37,050 nt of DNA from Planctomycetota bacterium (GTDB taxonomy: Bacteria; Planctomycetota; Planctomycetia; Planctomycetales; Planctomycetaceae), in the NCBI GenBank assembly GCA_027624335.1, contig JAQBWV010000039.1:1-37050 (forward strand). Reading direction: 5' to 3'. Of this stretch, positions 28,628-37,050 are shown piece by piece. Positions within the stretch are counted from its first letter, which is position 1. Each line of letters opens with the position of its first letter. The notes beneath the pieces are model-generated. The model made no database searches. It was not told the DNA's origin and saw only the letters and a list, made by a program, of their open reading frames with translations. Position numbers and translations under genes: made by a program.

Positions 28628-29620
28628 TCACTCGGAAGCAACAACCTGAAGCATCGGTGGAAGGACTTTTGCCAAAGCGTCTGCCAGAGGGGCAGGCAGG
28701 ACAGCTCCAGCGGCTTGTTTGTGACCTCCTCCGCCGAATAATTCGGCGACGGCGGCGACGTCTGTATTCAGTCGGCTTCGAAAGCTGACTTTGACCGTTT
28801 GATTGGGCTGCTCGATGGCAATAAACGCTGCCTTAACTCCAGCAACCCGTAAACACTGATTGACCAGTTCTTCTGTATCCGCCGGAGCGGCACCGGTCTC
28901 TTTGAAATCCTGTTGAACGACTGACAGCCATGCCAACCGCCCTTCACCTTCGACTTTCAAGCGGCTCAACACTCGCCCGACAAGCAGCATCCGGGCGACC
29001 GAGTGTTGCTCATAAAGCAATTGATAAAGTACATGCGGTTTTGCACCGAGGTCAATTAACTCGCCAGCAATTCGCATGGTTCGGCTGGTTGTCGACGGAA
29101 AACGAAACCAGCCAGTGTCCGTGGCGATGGCACAATAGAGCGCATTGGCAGCTTGTTCGTCCAGAGTTGCTCCCAGAGCTTGAGCGAGTTCGTAGATCAA
29201 CTCGCCGGTCGCTGCCGCGGTGGTCTCTTTGAACTCCAGAGCGCCCAGGTCGTCCGAGCTGACGTGATGGTCAATCACGACAGTACGTTTTGCTTTGGTT
29301 GTCTTCAGAACCGAACCGACGTCCTGAAGCTGAACCCAGGCGCTCGTGTCGACGACAATGTGAACGTCGGTGTCACGAGCTTCGTCTGCGGTAATGCCAG
29401 CACCGAGTTTCATGGCTCGATGTTCGGGATCGAGAAATGCGATGTTCGCCGAGCCTTCGGACGGATTGACGATGCGAACGTTCTTTCCGAGCGACTCCAG
29501 GGCGCAGGCGAGTCCAAGTTCTGAGCCGATTGCGTCAGCATCGGGACGAACGTGGCTGGAAATCACGAAGCGTTCGTGCGAATTCACAATCTCAATCAGA
29601 GGCGACCAGTCAATGGACAT
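28628..29620 (-). CDS. nrnA: DHH/DHHA1 phosphoesterase, NrnA-like
   Basis: The 330-residue protein has the DHH fold: HVRPDADAIGSE (about residues 23-34), VVDTSAW, VIDHH with a following acidic SSDD, and a C-terminal DHHA1 part with GGGGHKQAAGA (written as GGGHKQAAGA). NrnA degrades short RNA oligonucleotides and dephosphorylates pAp. ATG at 29620 is preferred over the TTG just upstream. It is 122 bases downstream of the ribF stop on the same strand, so weakly linked or a separate unit. Confidence 0.85.
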   Translation of the reverse strand: MSIDWSPLIEIVNSHERFVISSHVRPDADAIGSELGLACALESLGKNVRIVNPSEGSANIAFLDPEHRAMKLGAGITADEARDTDVHIVVDTSAWVQLQDVGSVLKTTKAKRTVVIDHHVSSDDLGALEFKETTAAATGELIYELAQALGATLDEQAANALYCAIATDTGWFRFPSTTSRTMRIAGELIDLGAKPHVLYQLLYEQHSVARMLLVGRVLSRLKVEGEGRLAWLSVVQQDFKETGAAPADTEELVNQCLRVAGVKAAFIAIEQPNQTVKVSFRSRLNTDVAAVAELFGGGGHKQAAGAVLPAPLADALAKVLPPMLQVVASE

Positions 29621-29742
29621 CAAAGTCTTTCAGACGAATAAATGTTGCTGAAGCTGATCGTCGCGTGGCTCTGCGCGGAAACGTTGTGAGAATACTGAAG
29701 CGAGTGGTACCGAACCCTGCTACTTTTTTTGAGTGTGAAAGG

Positions 29743-30717
29743 CTAACGATTTGAGCTTCGTGTGACGACTGCCAGAGCCTGCTGGACGTCCAGCTGCAGT
29801 TGTGTCTTCAGAGCGGATACATCCGGAAATTCGACCGTGTCCCGGATCCGAGAGACAAACTCGACCTGCAGCGGTTCATCGTACAGATCACCTGCGAAGC
29901 CGATCAGGTGAGCTTCGAGCTTCCGTCGCCGCTCACCGAATGTCGGGTTCGGTCCAAGATTGATGGCAGCTGGCCAGGATTTCGCCTGATGCCAGACGAC
30001 TCCCGCGTACACGCCGTCCGCTGGCAGTACCGTCACCAGATGAGTGACGTTGGCTGTTGGAAAACCGATCGTGCGGCCTCGTTCGGCTCCTTTCGAAACC
30101 CGTCCGACAATTCGGTATCGATGTCCGAGCAGATCGCTGGCCTCTTCGACTTCGCCGTCCAGTAACAGATTCCGAATCACGCTCGACGAAACCATCTGCG
30201 TGCCGACGAAGACGGGCGGAACGGTGTCCAGTTCGATGGCGGTCGCTCTGCAGAAATCAGCCAGGTGTTCGACAGTGCCTGATCGATTTCGACCGAAGAA
30301 GAAGTTCGGACCTTCGACCATGCCGATCGCGTCGAACTCACCCAGCACCACCGACTGAAAGAAGTCCTCAGCCGACAGGTTCAGCAGTCGCAGGTCCGTC
30401 TGATAAACGACCATACAATCGACGCCGCATGCTTCGATCAACTCGGCCTTCTGGTCAAGTGACGTCAGCGCCGGCGGACAATGCTCGGGACGCAGCAGTT
30501 GAATCGGGTGCGGTTCAAACGTGAACACGCATGCTGGCACGTTATGTTCTTGAGCGTGTCGAACCAGACAGGCCAGCATCTGCTGATGGCCGCGATGGAC
30601 GCCGTCGAAGTTTCCGATCGACAGGAATCCGCCGCGGAATGGGTCCAGTGAATCAAAGCCTCTCAGCAATTCCATCCAGCGAGTTCCATGTCCCGTCGGG
30701 ACCGAGTTCTGGTTCAA
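29743..30717 (-). CDS. ribF: Bifunctional riboflavin kinase / FAD synthetase
   Basis: RibF phosphorylates riboflavin to FMN and adenylates it to FAD. SIGNFDGVHRGHQ (about residues 36-48) is the nucleotidyltransferase motif, with VEGPNFFFGRNRSG later in that domain, and GFPTANV (about 217) marks the kinase domain. The 324-residue length is normal. Its start overlaps the stop of the enolase-superfamily gene by four bases, so translation is probably coupled. Confidence 0.92.
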   Translation of the reverse strand: MNQNSVPTGHGTRWMELLRGFDSLDPFRGGFLSIGNFDGVHRGHQQMLACLVRHAQEHNVPACVFTFEPHPIQLLRPEHCPPALTSLDQKAELIEACGVDCMVVYQTDLRLLNLSAEDFFQSVVLGEFDAIGMVEGPNFFFGRNRSGTVEHLADFCRATAIELDTVPPVFVGTQMVSSSVIRNLLLDGEVEEASDLLGHRYRIVGRVSKGAERGRTIGFPTANVTHLVTVLPADGVYAGVVWHQAKSWPAAINLGPNPTFGERRRKLEAHLIGFAGDLYDEPLQVEFVSRIRDTVEFPDVSALKTQLQLDVQQALAVVTRSSNR

Positions 30718-31829
30718 CGGGTAAAGTGTTTCAAACGGTCTCGGTCCAGCTCGACACCCAGTCCCGGACGATCCGGAATCTCCAGGCTGCCGTCGTCGTC
30801 CAGTACGAACGGCTCGACCGTCAGCTCCTCAAGATACACGCACGGCGTCAGATACTCGACATAACGTGCCACCGGGATGGCCGCTGCGAGTTGCAGGTCA
30901 GCCGCCAGACCGATCGCTGTGTTCCAGCCATGTGAAACCATCTGAATGTTGTGATCAAAGGCCGACCAGGCAATGCGTCTCGACTCACTGAGTCCGCCAT
31001 TCTTGGTCACGTCGGGCTGGATGATATCGATCGCTCGACGCTCGATCCACGGCTGAAAGGACTGCCGCCGAGTCAGCACTTCGCCGCCGGCAATCGGCAC
31101 AGGCGACTGGCGGGTTAGCTCGATGTAACCTTCCAGATCGTCCGGAGGCAGCGGCTCCTCGAACCAGACGACGTCATAGTCCGCCAGCATGCGAGCCGTC
31201 TCTCTCGCCCAGTTCAATCCATGCGGCCAGAACTGCTCGCTGCCGCCAGCGTCCACCATCAGCTCGACCTTGTCGCCGACGGTGTCGCGCGCCGTTCGTA
31301 CCAGTAGTTCATCGAATTTGCGATCGCGACGGCCAAACGGACGCCAGCCAAGTTTGATTGATCGGAAGCCCCGACTGACGGGTTCTTCCAGCGACGTTCG
31401 CAGCGCGGCGGGCTCGTCGAACAGCATTGAACCGTACGGTCGAATCCGGCTGCGGTAGTTGCCGCCGAGCAGTCTTGAAACCGGTTGTCCGCAGGCCTTG
31501 CCCATGATGTCCCACAAGGCGATGTCGATTCCCGAAATCGCATGCTCGACCGATCCTCCGCGGCCTTGCCAGAAGGACGACTGTCGCAGATTCTCGCTGA
31601 CTCGTTCCGGCTCGACACCGGATTGACCTTTCAACAGCGGCCACAGCAACTCGACGGCCCCTTCAATCAGTTTTCCGGATGTAAAGCAGCTACCGACGCC
31701 GGAGATACCTTCGTCGGTGTGTACCTCGATGAGCGTGTGCAGATTTTCCTGCGGTTCGTGCCCTTGTGGCCAGCCTCCGTCGACGGTTCCGCCGATCAGA
31801 GGGATGACGTCGATGCGAGCGATCTTCAT
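30714..31829 (-). CDS. Enolase-superfamily (mandelate racemase / muconate lactonising) enzyme
   Basis: The 371-residue protein has the expected catalytic set: a Lys in FRSIKLGW, Asp in LMVDAGG, Glu in WFEEPLPPDD, Glu in AGGEVL, Asp in QPDVTKNGG and His in VSHGWN. Members dehydrate or epimerise acid sugars or racemise hydroxy acids; the SHGWN His and GGE pattern resemble the acid-sugar dehydratase side. It sits 7 bases after the DUF1549/DUF1553 gene and overlaps ribF, so three genes probably form an operon. The substrate is unknown. Confidence 0.85.
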   Translation of the reverse strand: MKIARIDVIPLIGGTVDGGWPQGHEPQENLHTLIEVHTDEGISGVGSCFTSGKLIEGAVELLWPLLKGQSGVEPERVSENLRQSSFWQGRGGSVEHAISGIDIALWDIMGKACGQPVSRLLGGNYRSRIRPYGSMLFDEPAALRTSLEEPVSRGFRSIKLGWRPFGRRDRKFDELLVRTARDTVGDKVELMVDAGGSEQFWPHGLNWARETARMLADYDVVWFEEPLPPDDLEGYIELTRQSPVPIAGGEVLTRRQSFQPWIERRAIDIIQPDVTKNGGLSESRRIAWSAFDHNIQMVSHGWNTAIGLAADLQLAAAIPVARYVEYLTPCVYLEELTVEPFVLDDDGSLEIPDRPGLGVELDRDRLKHFTR

Positions 31830-31836
31830 AGTGGCC

Positions 31837-34800
31837 TCATTCGCGCGTGATGAATTCGTCGAGATTCAGAATGACTCTGGCGACCGCCGTCCATGTCGCA
31901 GAAACAGCTTCCGCAGTCTTCGCCGGACGAGTGGGAGAGGCCGCACTCTTTGCATCTTCGGGATTCGATTCAAAATGCTTTCGCTGCGACGTGACGAATT
32001 CAAGCAGTCGCGAATTTTCGAAATCGCTCGGCGGTCGCGCAAGCACGGCGTCAAATGCCAGCTTGATCCTCGCGTCGTCGTATTCAGAGGCGTCGCGGAT
32101 GATTCGGTCGGACAGTGCCTGTGCGAACTCCAGAAAGGCCCCGTCGTTGGCCAGTGTCAACGCCTGCAGCGGGGTATTGGATCGGTTTCGACGAGTACAC
32201 GCACTGTTCGCGTCCGGAGCGTCGAACGTGGGGAGCATCGGATACGGACTCGATCGCCAGAACCAGGTATAGAGACCTCGCCGATAGCGATCTTCACCTT
32301 TGCTCTCGGGCCATTGCTTGGAAACCTGAGTCACTACATAAATGCCTTTAGGTTGCGGCGGGTAAACACCGGGCCCAAGCATCTTCTGAGAGAGCAATCC
32401 ACAGGCGGACAGCGCGACGTCACGCACGCCTTCCGCTTCCAGTCGAATGCGGCTTTGACGAGCCAGCAGGCGATTCCGAGGGTCCCGTTTAAGCAGGTCG
32501 GGAGTGACTCTCGACGACTGACGATACGTCGCGGATGTCACAATCAGACGCAACAGTTTCTTTTGGCTCCACTCAAGTCGCATGAACTCGCTGGCGAGTC
32601 GATCAAGAAGTTCCGGGTGCGACGGCCGTTCACCCTGCGTGCCGAAGTCATCGTCCGTCGCGACCAGACCGATCCCGAAAAATCGCTGCCAAATGCGATT
32701 GACCGAGACCCGCGAAGTCAGTGGATGCTCGGGCCGAAACAGCCACTGAGCAAAATCCAGTCGATTGACGGGAGTTTCAGCCGATTCAATGGGCGGGAGA
32801 ATCGACGGAACGTTCGGCTGCACAAGCGCCCCTTTCTCCAGGAAGTTGCCGCGAATGTGGATATGCGTCTCACGCGGATTCTTCGCACGCTCGCTGAGGA
32901 CCATCGTCGTGGGAACGGCGGCTTTCAGTTCACTTTCCTCGCCCTTGAGTTTTGCCTGCTGAGCTTCCAGCGGCTTGCGACTTGAATCGCTTCTGCCATA
33001 CGCCGCCTCGATCAGTTCCTGCTGGCCCTCATCGCGTTTGTCCCTTTCAACCTGCAGGATCTTGCGGATCGAGGCGGGGATCGATGTGTGCTCTGGAAGA
33101 GCCGATGTCACTGACAACCGAAACGTCCCGATCAAATACTTCGGAATGTTGTGCTGCTGATGCAGTTTTATCGTGACCTTGAGCGGCGCGGCGCTTTCGA
33201 TCGGCTGCTTCAGCACAAATACCGCTTCGCGACTGACGTTGGGGGAACTCTTCGTCGTTCCGTCGACGGCCCATCCCGTTTTCATGTTGCCGTCGATCGC
33301 GTGTTCGGCGGGATAGCCTTCCTGTTGCCAGTCCGTCGACACCGTTGCGAATTCAAGTTTCGTTCCTGACGAGCCGTCAGTTCCACCATCGCCGCCACGT
33401 GGCTGAGTCGTGACTTCAAATTCGTTCAACACAAAGTTTCCATTGTCAGCCCAGCCTGGGCCTTTCATCGGCATCAGTGGACCGGTCAACGTTTCGAGGC
33501 GGAAAGCGGTAAACCTTCCCGCGGGGATTTCCGTGGTGATCACGTAGACGTCGGTCGCCGGGATGTTGCCGTTGCCTCCGACGAGCAGCGTGTACTCGTC
33601 GACGTTGTTCAGCGTCGCTCCCGCTTCCGAGACCGCATCCACGGGCTTAAGAAACTCCCATCTGGAAACTGGCACTGCGGCCTGTTGAGTTTCCCAGTCA
33701 GGTTGCCCACTGGCACGCATGGCGTCGTGCTCTTTCAATTGTTTCGATATCGCGACCAGTCCAGTTTTCACGCGAGCCTGCTCCGCCGCCTGAGATTCGG
33801 AGGGAAGAGGAATGTTGGGCTCATCACAGTTATTGAAGATCGCAAACAACTGGTAAAAGTCGCGTTGTGTGATCGGGTCGTACTTGTGCACGTGGCACTG
33901 AGCACAGCCGACCGTTAACCCGAGGAACGCTGAGCCTGTCGTGCTCACACGGTCGACGATGGCTTCGACGCGGAATTGTTCCTGATCCGTACCGCCCTCC
34001 TGGTTGATCAGCGTATTGCGGTGAAATCCGGTCGCCACGACCTGATCTCTGTTCGATTTGGGTAGCAGATCACCCGCCAGTTGCTGGATCACAAACTGAT
34101 CAAACGGCATGTCATCATTGGTCGCCTTGATCACCCAGTCCCGGTACGGCCAGATCGATCGAGCTCCATCAATCGTGAAGCCGTTCGAATCCGCGTACCG
34201 AGCAATGTCGAGCCAGTGCCGACCCCAGCGTTCTCCGAAGCGAGGCGAAACCAGCAGTCGGTCGACCAGCCGTTCGTAAGCAAACGGCTGATCATCATTA
34301 ATAAACCGGTGAGTCTCTTCCGGAGTTGGCAGGACCCCCAGCAGGTCCAGACACAGCCTCCGAATCAGCGTCGAGCGATCCGCTTCGGGCGAGGGTTGCA
34401 GCCCTTCCTGTTGCAGTCTGGCGAGTACAAACGCATCGATTTCGTTCCGCTGCCAGTCACTGTTTTCGACAGCCGGGATCTCCGGGCGAACGATCGTCTG
34501 AAACGCCCAGTGATCGCTGCGCGGTCGTCCATCCGCTGTCGGTTTGTCGTCAATCGCTGCCTTCGCTCCCTGTTCGATCCATACCTTCACAAGAGCGATC
34601 TGATCAGCTGATAGTTTCGGCAATTCAAACGGCATCTGAGGAACGGGACCTTTGCCGACCAGCACCTGGTACAGCAGGCTCTTTTCCGCATCACCCGCAA
34701 CGAGCGTCGCACCGCGATCACCACCCTGCAGCACGAGACTTCCAAAGTCGACACGCAAACCAGACTCGACCATTTCCGCGCCGTGACAACTGACACAGTA

Positions 34801-34920
34801 GCGTTGCAGAATCGGCTTGATCTGCCTGGTAAAGTCGACGGGCTCGGCGGCGAAGGCGTGCGGGCAGTGCCCCAGCAAGGGAAGAGCGAAAATCGACAGG
34901 AGGCGGATGACGAATCGCAT
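31837..34920 (-). CDS. Planctomycete-type cytochrome c protein (PSCyt1, DUF1549, DUF1553)
   Basis: The 1027-residue exported protein has a signal peptide ([18 protein letters not shown] region, cut after AFA), then a heme motif CVSCHG (about residue 41) of the PSCyt1 domain, DUF1549 (about 120-330, with [11 protein letters not shown] and RYADSNGF), a middle beta-rich insert with a discoidin-like look, and DUF1553 (about 750-1000, with [14 protein letters not shown] and [12 protein letters not shown]). The family is abundant in planctomycetes, with unproven function; polysaccharide degradation has been proposed. Usually a DUF1501 gene follows, but here an enolase-superfamily gene does. The start at 34920 is chosen by the signal peptide; an upstream start at 35055 adds 45 residues with no signal. 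Confidence 0.9.
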   Translation of the reverse strand: MRFVIRLLSIFALPLLGHCPHAFAAEPVDFTRQIKPILQRYCVSCHGAEMVESGLRVDFGSLVLQGGDRGATLVAGDAEKSLLYQVLVGKGPVPQMPFELPKLSADQIALVKVWIEQGAKAAIDDKPTADGRPRSDHWAFQTIVRPEIPAVENSDWQRNEIDAFVLARLQQEGLQPSPEADRSTLIRRLCLDLLGVLPTPEETHRFINDDQPFAYERLVDRLLVSPRFGERWGRHWLDIARYADSNGFTIDGARSIWPYRDWVIKATNDDMPFDQFVIQQLAGDLLPKSNRDQVVATGFHRNTLINQEGGTDQEQFRVEAIVDRVSTTGSAFLGLTVGCAQCHVHKYDPITQRDFYQLFAIFNNCDEPNIPLPSESQAAEQARVKTGLVAISKQLKEHDAMRASGQPDWETQQAAVPVSRWEFLKPVDAVSEAGATLNNVDEYTLLVGGNGNIPATDVYVITTEIPAGRFTAFRLETLTGPLMPMKGPGWADNGNFVLNEFEVTTQPRGGDGGTDGSSGTKLEFATVSTDWQQEGYPAEHAIDGNMKTGWAVDGTTKSSPNVSREAVFVLKQPIESAAPLKVTIKLHQQHNIPKYLIGTFRLSVTSALPEHTSIPASIRKILQVERDKRDEGQQELIEAAYGRSDSSRKPLEAQQAKLKGEESELKAAVPTTMVLSERAKNPRETHIHIRGNFLEKGALVQPNVPSILPPIESAETPVNRLDFAQWLFRPEHPLTSRVSVNRIWQRFFGIGLVATDDDFGTQGERPSHPELLDRLASEFMRLEWSQKKLLRLIVTSATYRQSSRVTPDLLKRDPRNRLLARQSRIRLEAEGVRDVALSACGLLSQKMLGPGVYPPQPKGIYVVTQVSKQWPESKGEDRYRRGLYTWFWRSSPYPMLPTFDAPDANSACTRRNRSNTPLQALTLANDGAFLEFAQALSDRIIRDASEYDDARIKLAFDAVLARPPSDFENSRLLEFVTSQRKHFESNPEDAKSAASPTRPAKTAEAVSATWTAVARVILNLDEFITRE

Positions 34921-35165
34921 GAGTGAACTCGCGTTGTGCCGTGTTGTGGATGAAAGAGGCAACCACGGAATACATACGAAGACACGGACGAAGATGAGTC
35001 TGCCCGAGTATTCGGTTCCAGTCATCGCGGGGTGGATATCGTACCGGCGAGTCACTGATCGACCAATCGAGTCAGTTCCCGCCGTTCGATCGACCTCCTG
35101 ATCGAAGCCTCACATTCGTAGCGATATTCGATTCCTTCAGGCTCTGCTACCCGGTTGGACGATGA
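34921..35165. promoter_or_regulatory. Divergent promoter region
   Basis: Between the minus-strand cytochrome-type gene and ftsW there are about 245 bases with no gene. Both promoters must lie here, but I find no clear -35/-10 pair. Confidence 0.35.
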
Positions 35166-36338
35166 GTGGTGACAACTGTCTCGAAGTGCGCAGCGATTGA
35201 CTCCATGAAAGATTCCACTCTTCGGAAGAATCAGGATAACCGACACTTCTTCCTTTCACTGGCCTGTGTGCTGGTGGGGTTTGGAGTGTTGATGGTTCAT
35301 AGCGCCAGCATCACTTCGTGGCCGACAGAATTTGAACGCGTCTACCTCACCAGGCACCTGACCTTTCTTGCCATCGCAGTCGTCGCGGCGAGCGTTGCTG
35401 GAGCGATGCCGGCGAGGTTCTGGTTTCACGCAGCTCCCTGGCTGTTTTCGGCAACGTTGTTGTTGCTGATCGCCGTTTTGATTCCTGGCTTCGGCACGCA
35501 AGTCAACGGTGCCCAGCGCTGGCTGCGGTTTGCTGGTTTCTCCATGCAGCCCTCAGAACTGGCCAAGGTAACGCTTCCGCTGTTTCTGGCGCGAGGAATT
35601 CTGCTTGGCCGCGAACGTCTTGGCCACTGGTTCTTCGGAACGGTGCCGTTCATCGTTCCGACTGTGCTGACCGCCGGGCTCGTCATGCTGGAACCGGACC
35701 TGGGGACGTCGGCGTTTCTGATCGGCTCCGCCGGGTTGGTCTTGTTCTTCGGAGGCTGGCCGATTCGAAACTTCACGGTCAGCATCGGAGCCGCAGGGTC
35801 GGCAGCCGTGTTTCTCATCACAGTGACCAGCTACCGCATGCGTCGTATCACGGATTTCGTTTCCGTGTGGACGGACTTCCGCAACAGCGATGCCTGGCAG
35901 TTGAAGCAATCTTTGATCGCGCTCGGAGCCGGCGGCCTGTGGGGCGTTGGCCTCGGACGCGGCTCGCAGAAACTAAGCTTCCTGCCTGAGTCCAACACCG
36001 ACTTCGTATTCGCTGTCGTCGGAGAAGAACTCGGATTCGCCGGAACGGCTGGCCTTGCCATTCTATGGTGCGGTGTCTTCTGGTCGGGCATGAGACTGTT
36101 TCGGGAATTTCGTCCCAACTGCTTCGCCTCGATTGTAGCCATGACTTTGTTGACACAGCTCGTCGGGCAGGCACTGTTGAACACCGCCGTCGTGACCGCC
36201 CTTGTGCCGACAACGGGCATCCCTCACCCACTGGTCAGTTACGGCGGGTCGAGTCTGGTGCTAAGCGTCGTCGCGCTGGGCATCATTGTCAGCCTCTCCC
36301 GAGCGGACGAGCAACGCGACGCGTGCGTGCTGGAATAG
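35166..36338 (+). CDS. ftsW: FtsW/RodA/SpoVE-family peptidoglycan glycosyltransferase
   Basis: The 390-residue protein has about ten membrane helices and family motifs GAQRWLRFAGFSMQPSELAK (in parts: GAQRWL, QPSELAKV), LEPDLGTS, SNTDFVFAVVGEELGF and the C-terminal PHPLVSYGGSS. The family polymerises lipid II into peptidoglycan together with a class B PBP. The 'ESNTDFVFA' and loop pattern favour FtsW/SpoVE over RodA. No PBP or mur genes are next to it. Starts at GTG 35166 or ATG 35205 are both possible; neither has a strong ribosome site. Confidence 0.9.
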   Translation: MVTTVSKCAAIDSMKDSTLRKNQDNRHFFLSLACVLVGFGVLMVHSASITSWPTEFERVYLTRHLTFLAIAVVAASVAGAMPARFWFHAAPWLFSATLLLLIAVLIPGFGTQVNGAQRWLRFAGFSMQPSELAKVTLPLFLARGILLGRERLGHWFFGTVPFIVPTVLTAGLVMLEPDLGTSAFLIGSAGLVLFFGGWPIRNFTVSIGAAGSAAVFLITVTSYRMRRITDFVSVWTDFRNSDAWQLKQSLIALGAGGLWGVGLGRGSQKLSFLPESNTDFVFAVVGEELGFAGTAGLAILWCGVFWSGMRLFREFRPNCFASIVAMTLLTQLVGQALLNTAVVTALVPTTGIPHPLVSYGGSSLVLSVVALGIIVSLSRADEQRDACVLE

Positions 36339-36347
36339 AGTTCCTGT

Positions 36348-36445
36348 ATCGCGTTGCATTGCGAGTCGGTGTTGTTTTCTGCAAATTGATCGGCAATTGG
36401 TGCAGGCCCACGTCGTTCTGCGAAACGTGAACATCGCGTTGCATT
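36348..36445. repeat. Direct repeat ATCGCGTTGCATT flanking a 72-base gap
   Basis: The 13-mer occurs at 36348-36360 and again at 36433-36445 on the same strand, just after ftsW and before the truncated deacetylase. It could be a deletion or duplication footprint; the cause is unclear. Confidence 0.45.
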
Positions 36446-36480
36446 TATCAGCTGCGAACTGGTAACAGGAAACAGCCCCG

Positions 36481-36675
36481 ATGACTGGTCAAACACGGAT
36501 CCTTGCGATTCACGCTCACCCTGACGATGTTGAGTTTCAATGCGCAGGAGTACTCGCTCTGCTGAAGCAGAACGGCTGTCACGTCACGATCATGACGATG
36601 ACACCAGGCGATTGCGGCAGTGCGGAACTCGCACCAGAAGACATCGCCCGGATCCGCCGCTGGCACGCAAAGTAA
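36481..36675 (+). pseudogene. Truncated PIG-L (LmbE) deacetylase fragment
   Basis: The 64-residue product starts like a PIG-L deacetylase: ILAIHAHPDD (zinc motif at residues 12-16), EFQCAGVLALLKQNG, TMTPGDCGSAEL. Family members then continue for about 150-200 residues, but here the match stops at IARIRR (about residue 60), then WHAK and a stop. No other frame continues the match before the next gene at 36695. AGGAAA precedes the ATG. It lacks the downstream His motif needed for zinc binding, so it is probably non-functional. Confidence 0.75.
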
Positions 36676-36694
36676 CGGGGAGAGAGATAAGACC

Positions 36695-37050
36695 ATGGCA
36701 ACTATTCTGGAAGCACTCAATATCGCCGTGGATCACCACCAAGCCGGTCGTCTACGGTATGCCGAGCAAGCGTACGAGGAGATTCTCCGTGTCAATCCAC
36801 AACATCCCGATGCACTGAATCTTCTGGGGCTCGTTTGGCATCAATCCGGCAATCATGAAGCGGCACTGGACAACATCCGTCGTGCCGTTGCCTTAATACC
36901 TGATAATCCAGTGTTTCTTACTAACCTTGGAATGGTTTATCGCGCAGTCGGCAGATTGAACGAGGCGGTGACCAGCTACCAGCGGGCTCTGGAAATCAAT
37001 TCGAATTCTGCCGAGACACACTACAACCTGGGCGTAGCTCTCAATAAGCA
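36695..37050 (+). CDS. TPR-repeat protein, 5' part only
   Basis: The frame starts at ATG 36695 after GGGGAGAGAG and runs off the window without a stop. It encodes at least three tetratricopeptide repeats, with helix pairs such as AYEEILRVNPQHPDALNLLG, then ALDNIRRAVALIPDN and TSYQRALEINSNSAETHYNLG (segments). Repeats of this kind bind partner proteins; many such planctomycete proteins carry a C-terminal sulfotransferase or glycosyltransferase domain, which cannot be checked here. It begins 19 bases after the truncated deacetylase. Confidence 0.8.
   Translation, partial: MATILEALNIAVDHHQAGRLRYAEQAYEEILRVNPQHPDALNLLGLVWHQSGNHEAALDNIRRAVALIPDNPVFLTNLGMVYRAVGRLNEAVTSYQRALEINSNSAETHYNLGVALNK

Noticed and set aside
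31717-32985. 422-codon plus-strand frame
   Set aside because: Antisense to the enolase-superfamily and DUF1553 genes; basic, repeat-free composition typical of a shadow frame.

Overview
The window reads as a chromosomal segment of a planctomycete (phylum Planctomycetota, probably the Planctomycetaceae side). The evidence is family content: a DUF1559 pseudopilin with an exact H-X9-DG motif, a PSCyt1/DUF1549/DUF1553 'planctomycete cytochrome c' protein, a very large PQQ/BamB-like propeller protein, Tat-exported hydrolases, and an FtsW homologue. Base composition is moderately GC-rich. I saw no rRNA, tRNA or CRISPR array.

Layout. (1) 301-3700: an exported PhoD-like phosphatase overlaps an RlmN/Cfr-like radical SAM methyltransferase. 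(2) 4025-4856: two tandem paralogous three-helix membrane proteins of unknown function. (3) 4950-5215: a decayed REP-associated tyrosine transposase (RAYT), too broken to appear as an ORF. (4) 5295-13737: the large PQQ-like protein (-), a possible 47-residue protein and an SGL/SMP-30-type propeller lipoprotein (+), and a Tat amidohydrolase (-). (5) 14016-16472: trpD, an exported thioredoxin-fold protein and an HU-like protein (+), converging on a DUF3467 gene (-) across two strong terminators. (6) 17891-25689: an eight-gene type II secretion-like assembly cluster: one GspE ATPase, three different GspF-type membrane proteins, three minor-pseudopilin-like genes and a DUF1559 pseudopilin. (7) 25830-28444: a Rieske protein and a cytochrome b fused to two c-type heme domains, together most of a bc-type complex. 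(8) 28628-34920: nrnA, ribF, an enolase-superfamily gene and a DUF1549/DUF1553 protein, all on the minus strand; the last three are nearly contiguous. (9) 35166-37050: ftsW, a truncated PIG-L (LmbE) deacetylase fragment, and the start of a TPR gene that runs off the window.

The most interesting layer is mobile or structural. Several short palindromic, REP-like repeats of distinct classes lie between genes (3827-3846, 15101-15141, 25710-25726, and a head-to-head pair at 25743-25820). One similar palindrome (23677-23699) lies inside the leader-coding region of a pseudopilin gene. Together with the RAYT relic, this suggests a genome shaped by REP/RAYT elements. The most system-like finding is the compact secretion cluster with three tandem GspF paralogues and no GspD, L, M or prepilin peptidase nearby.
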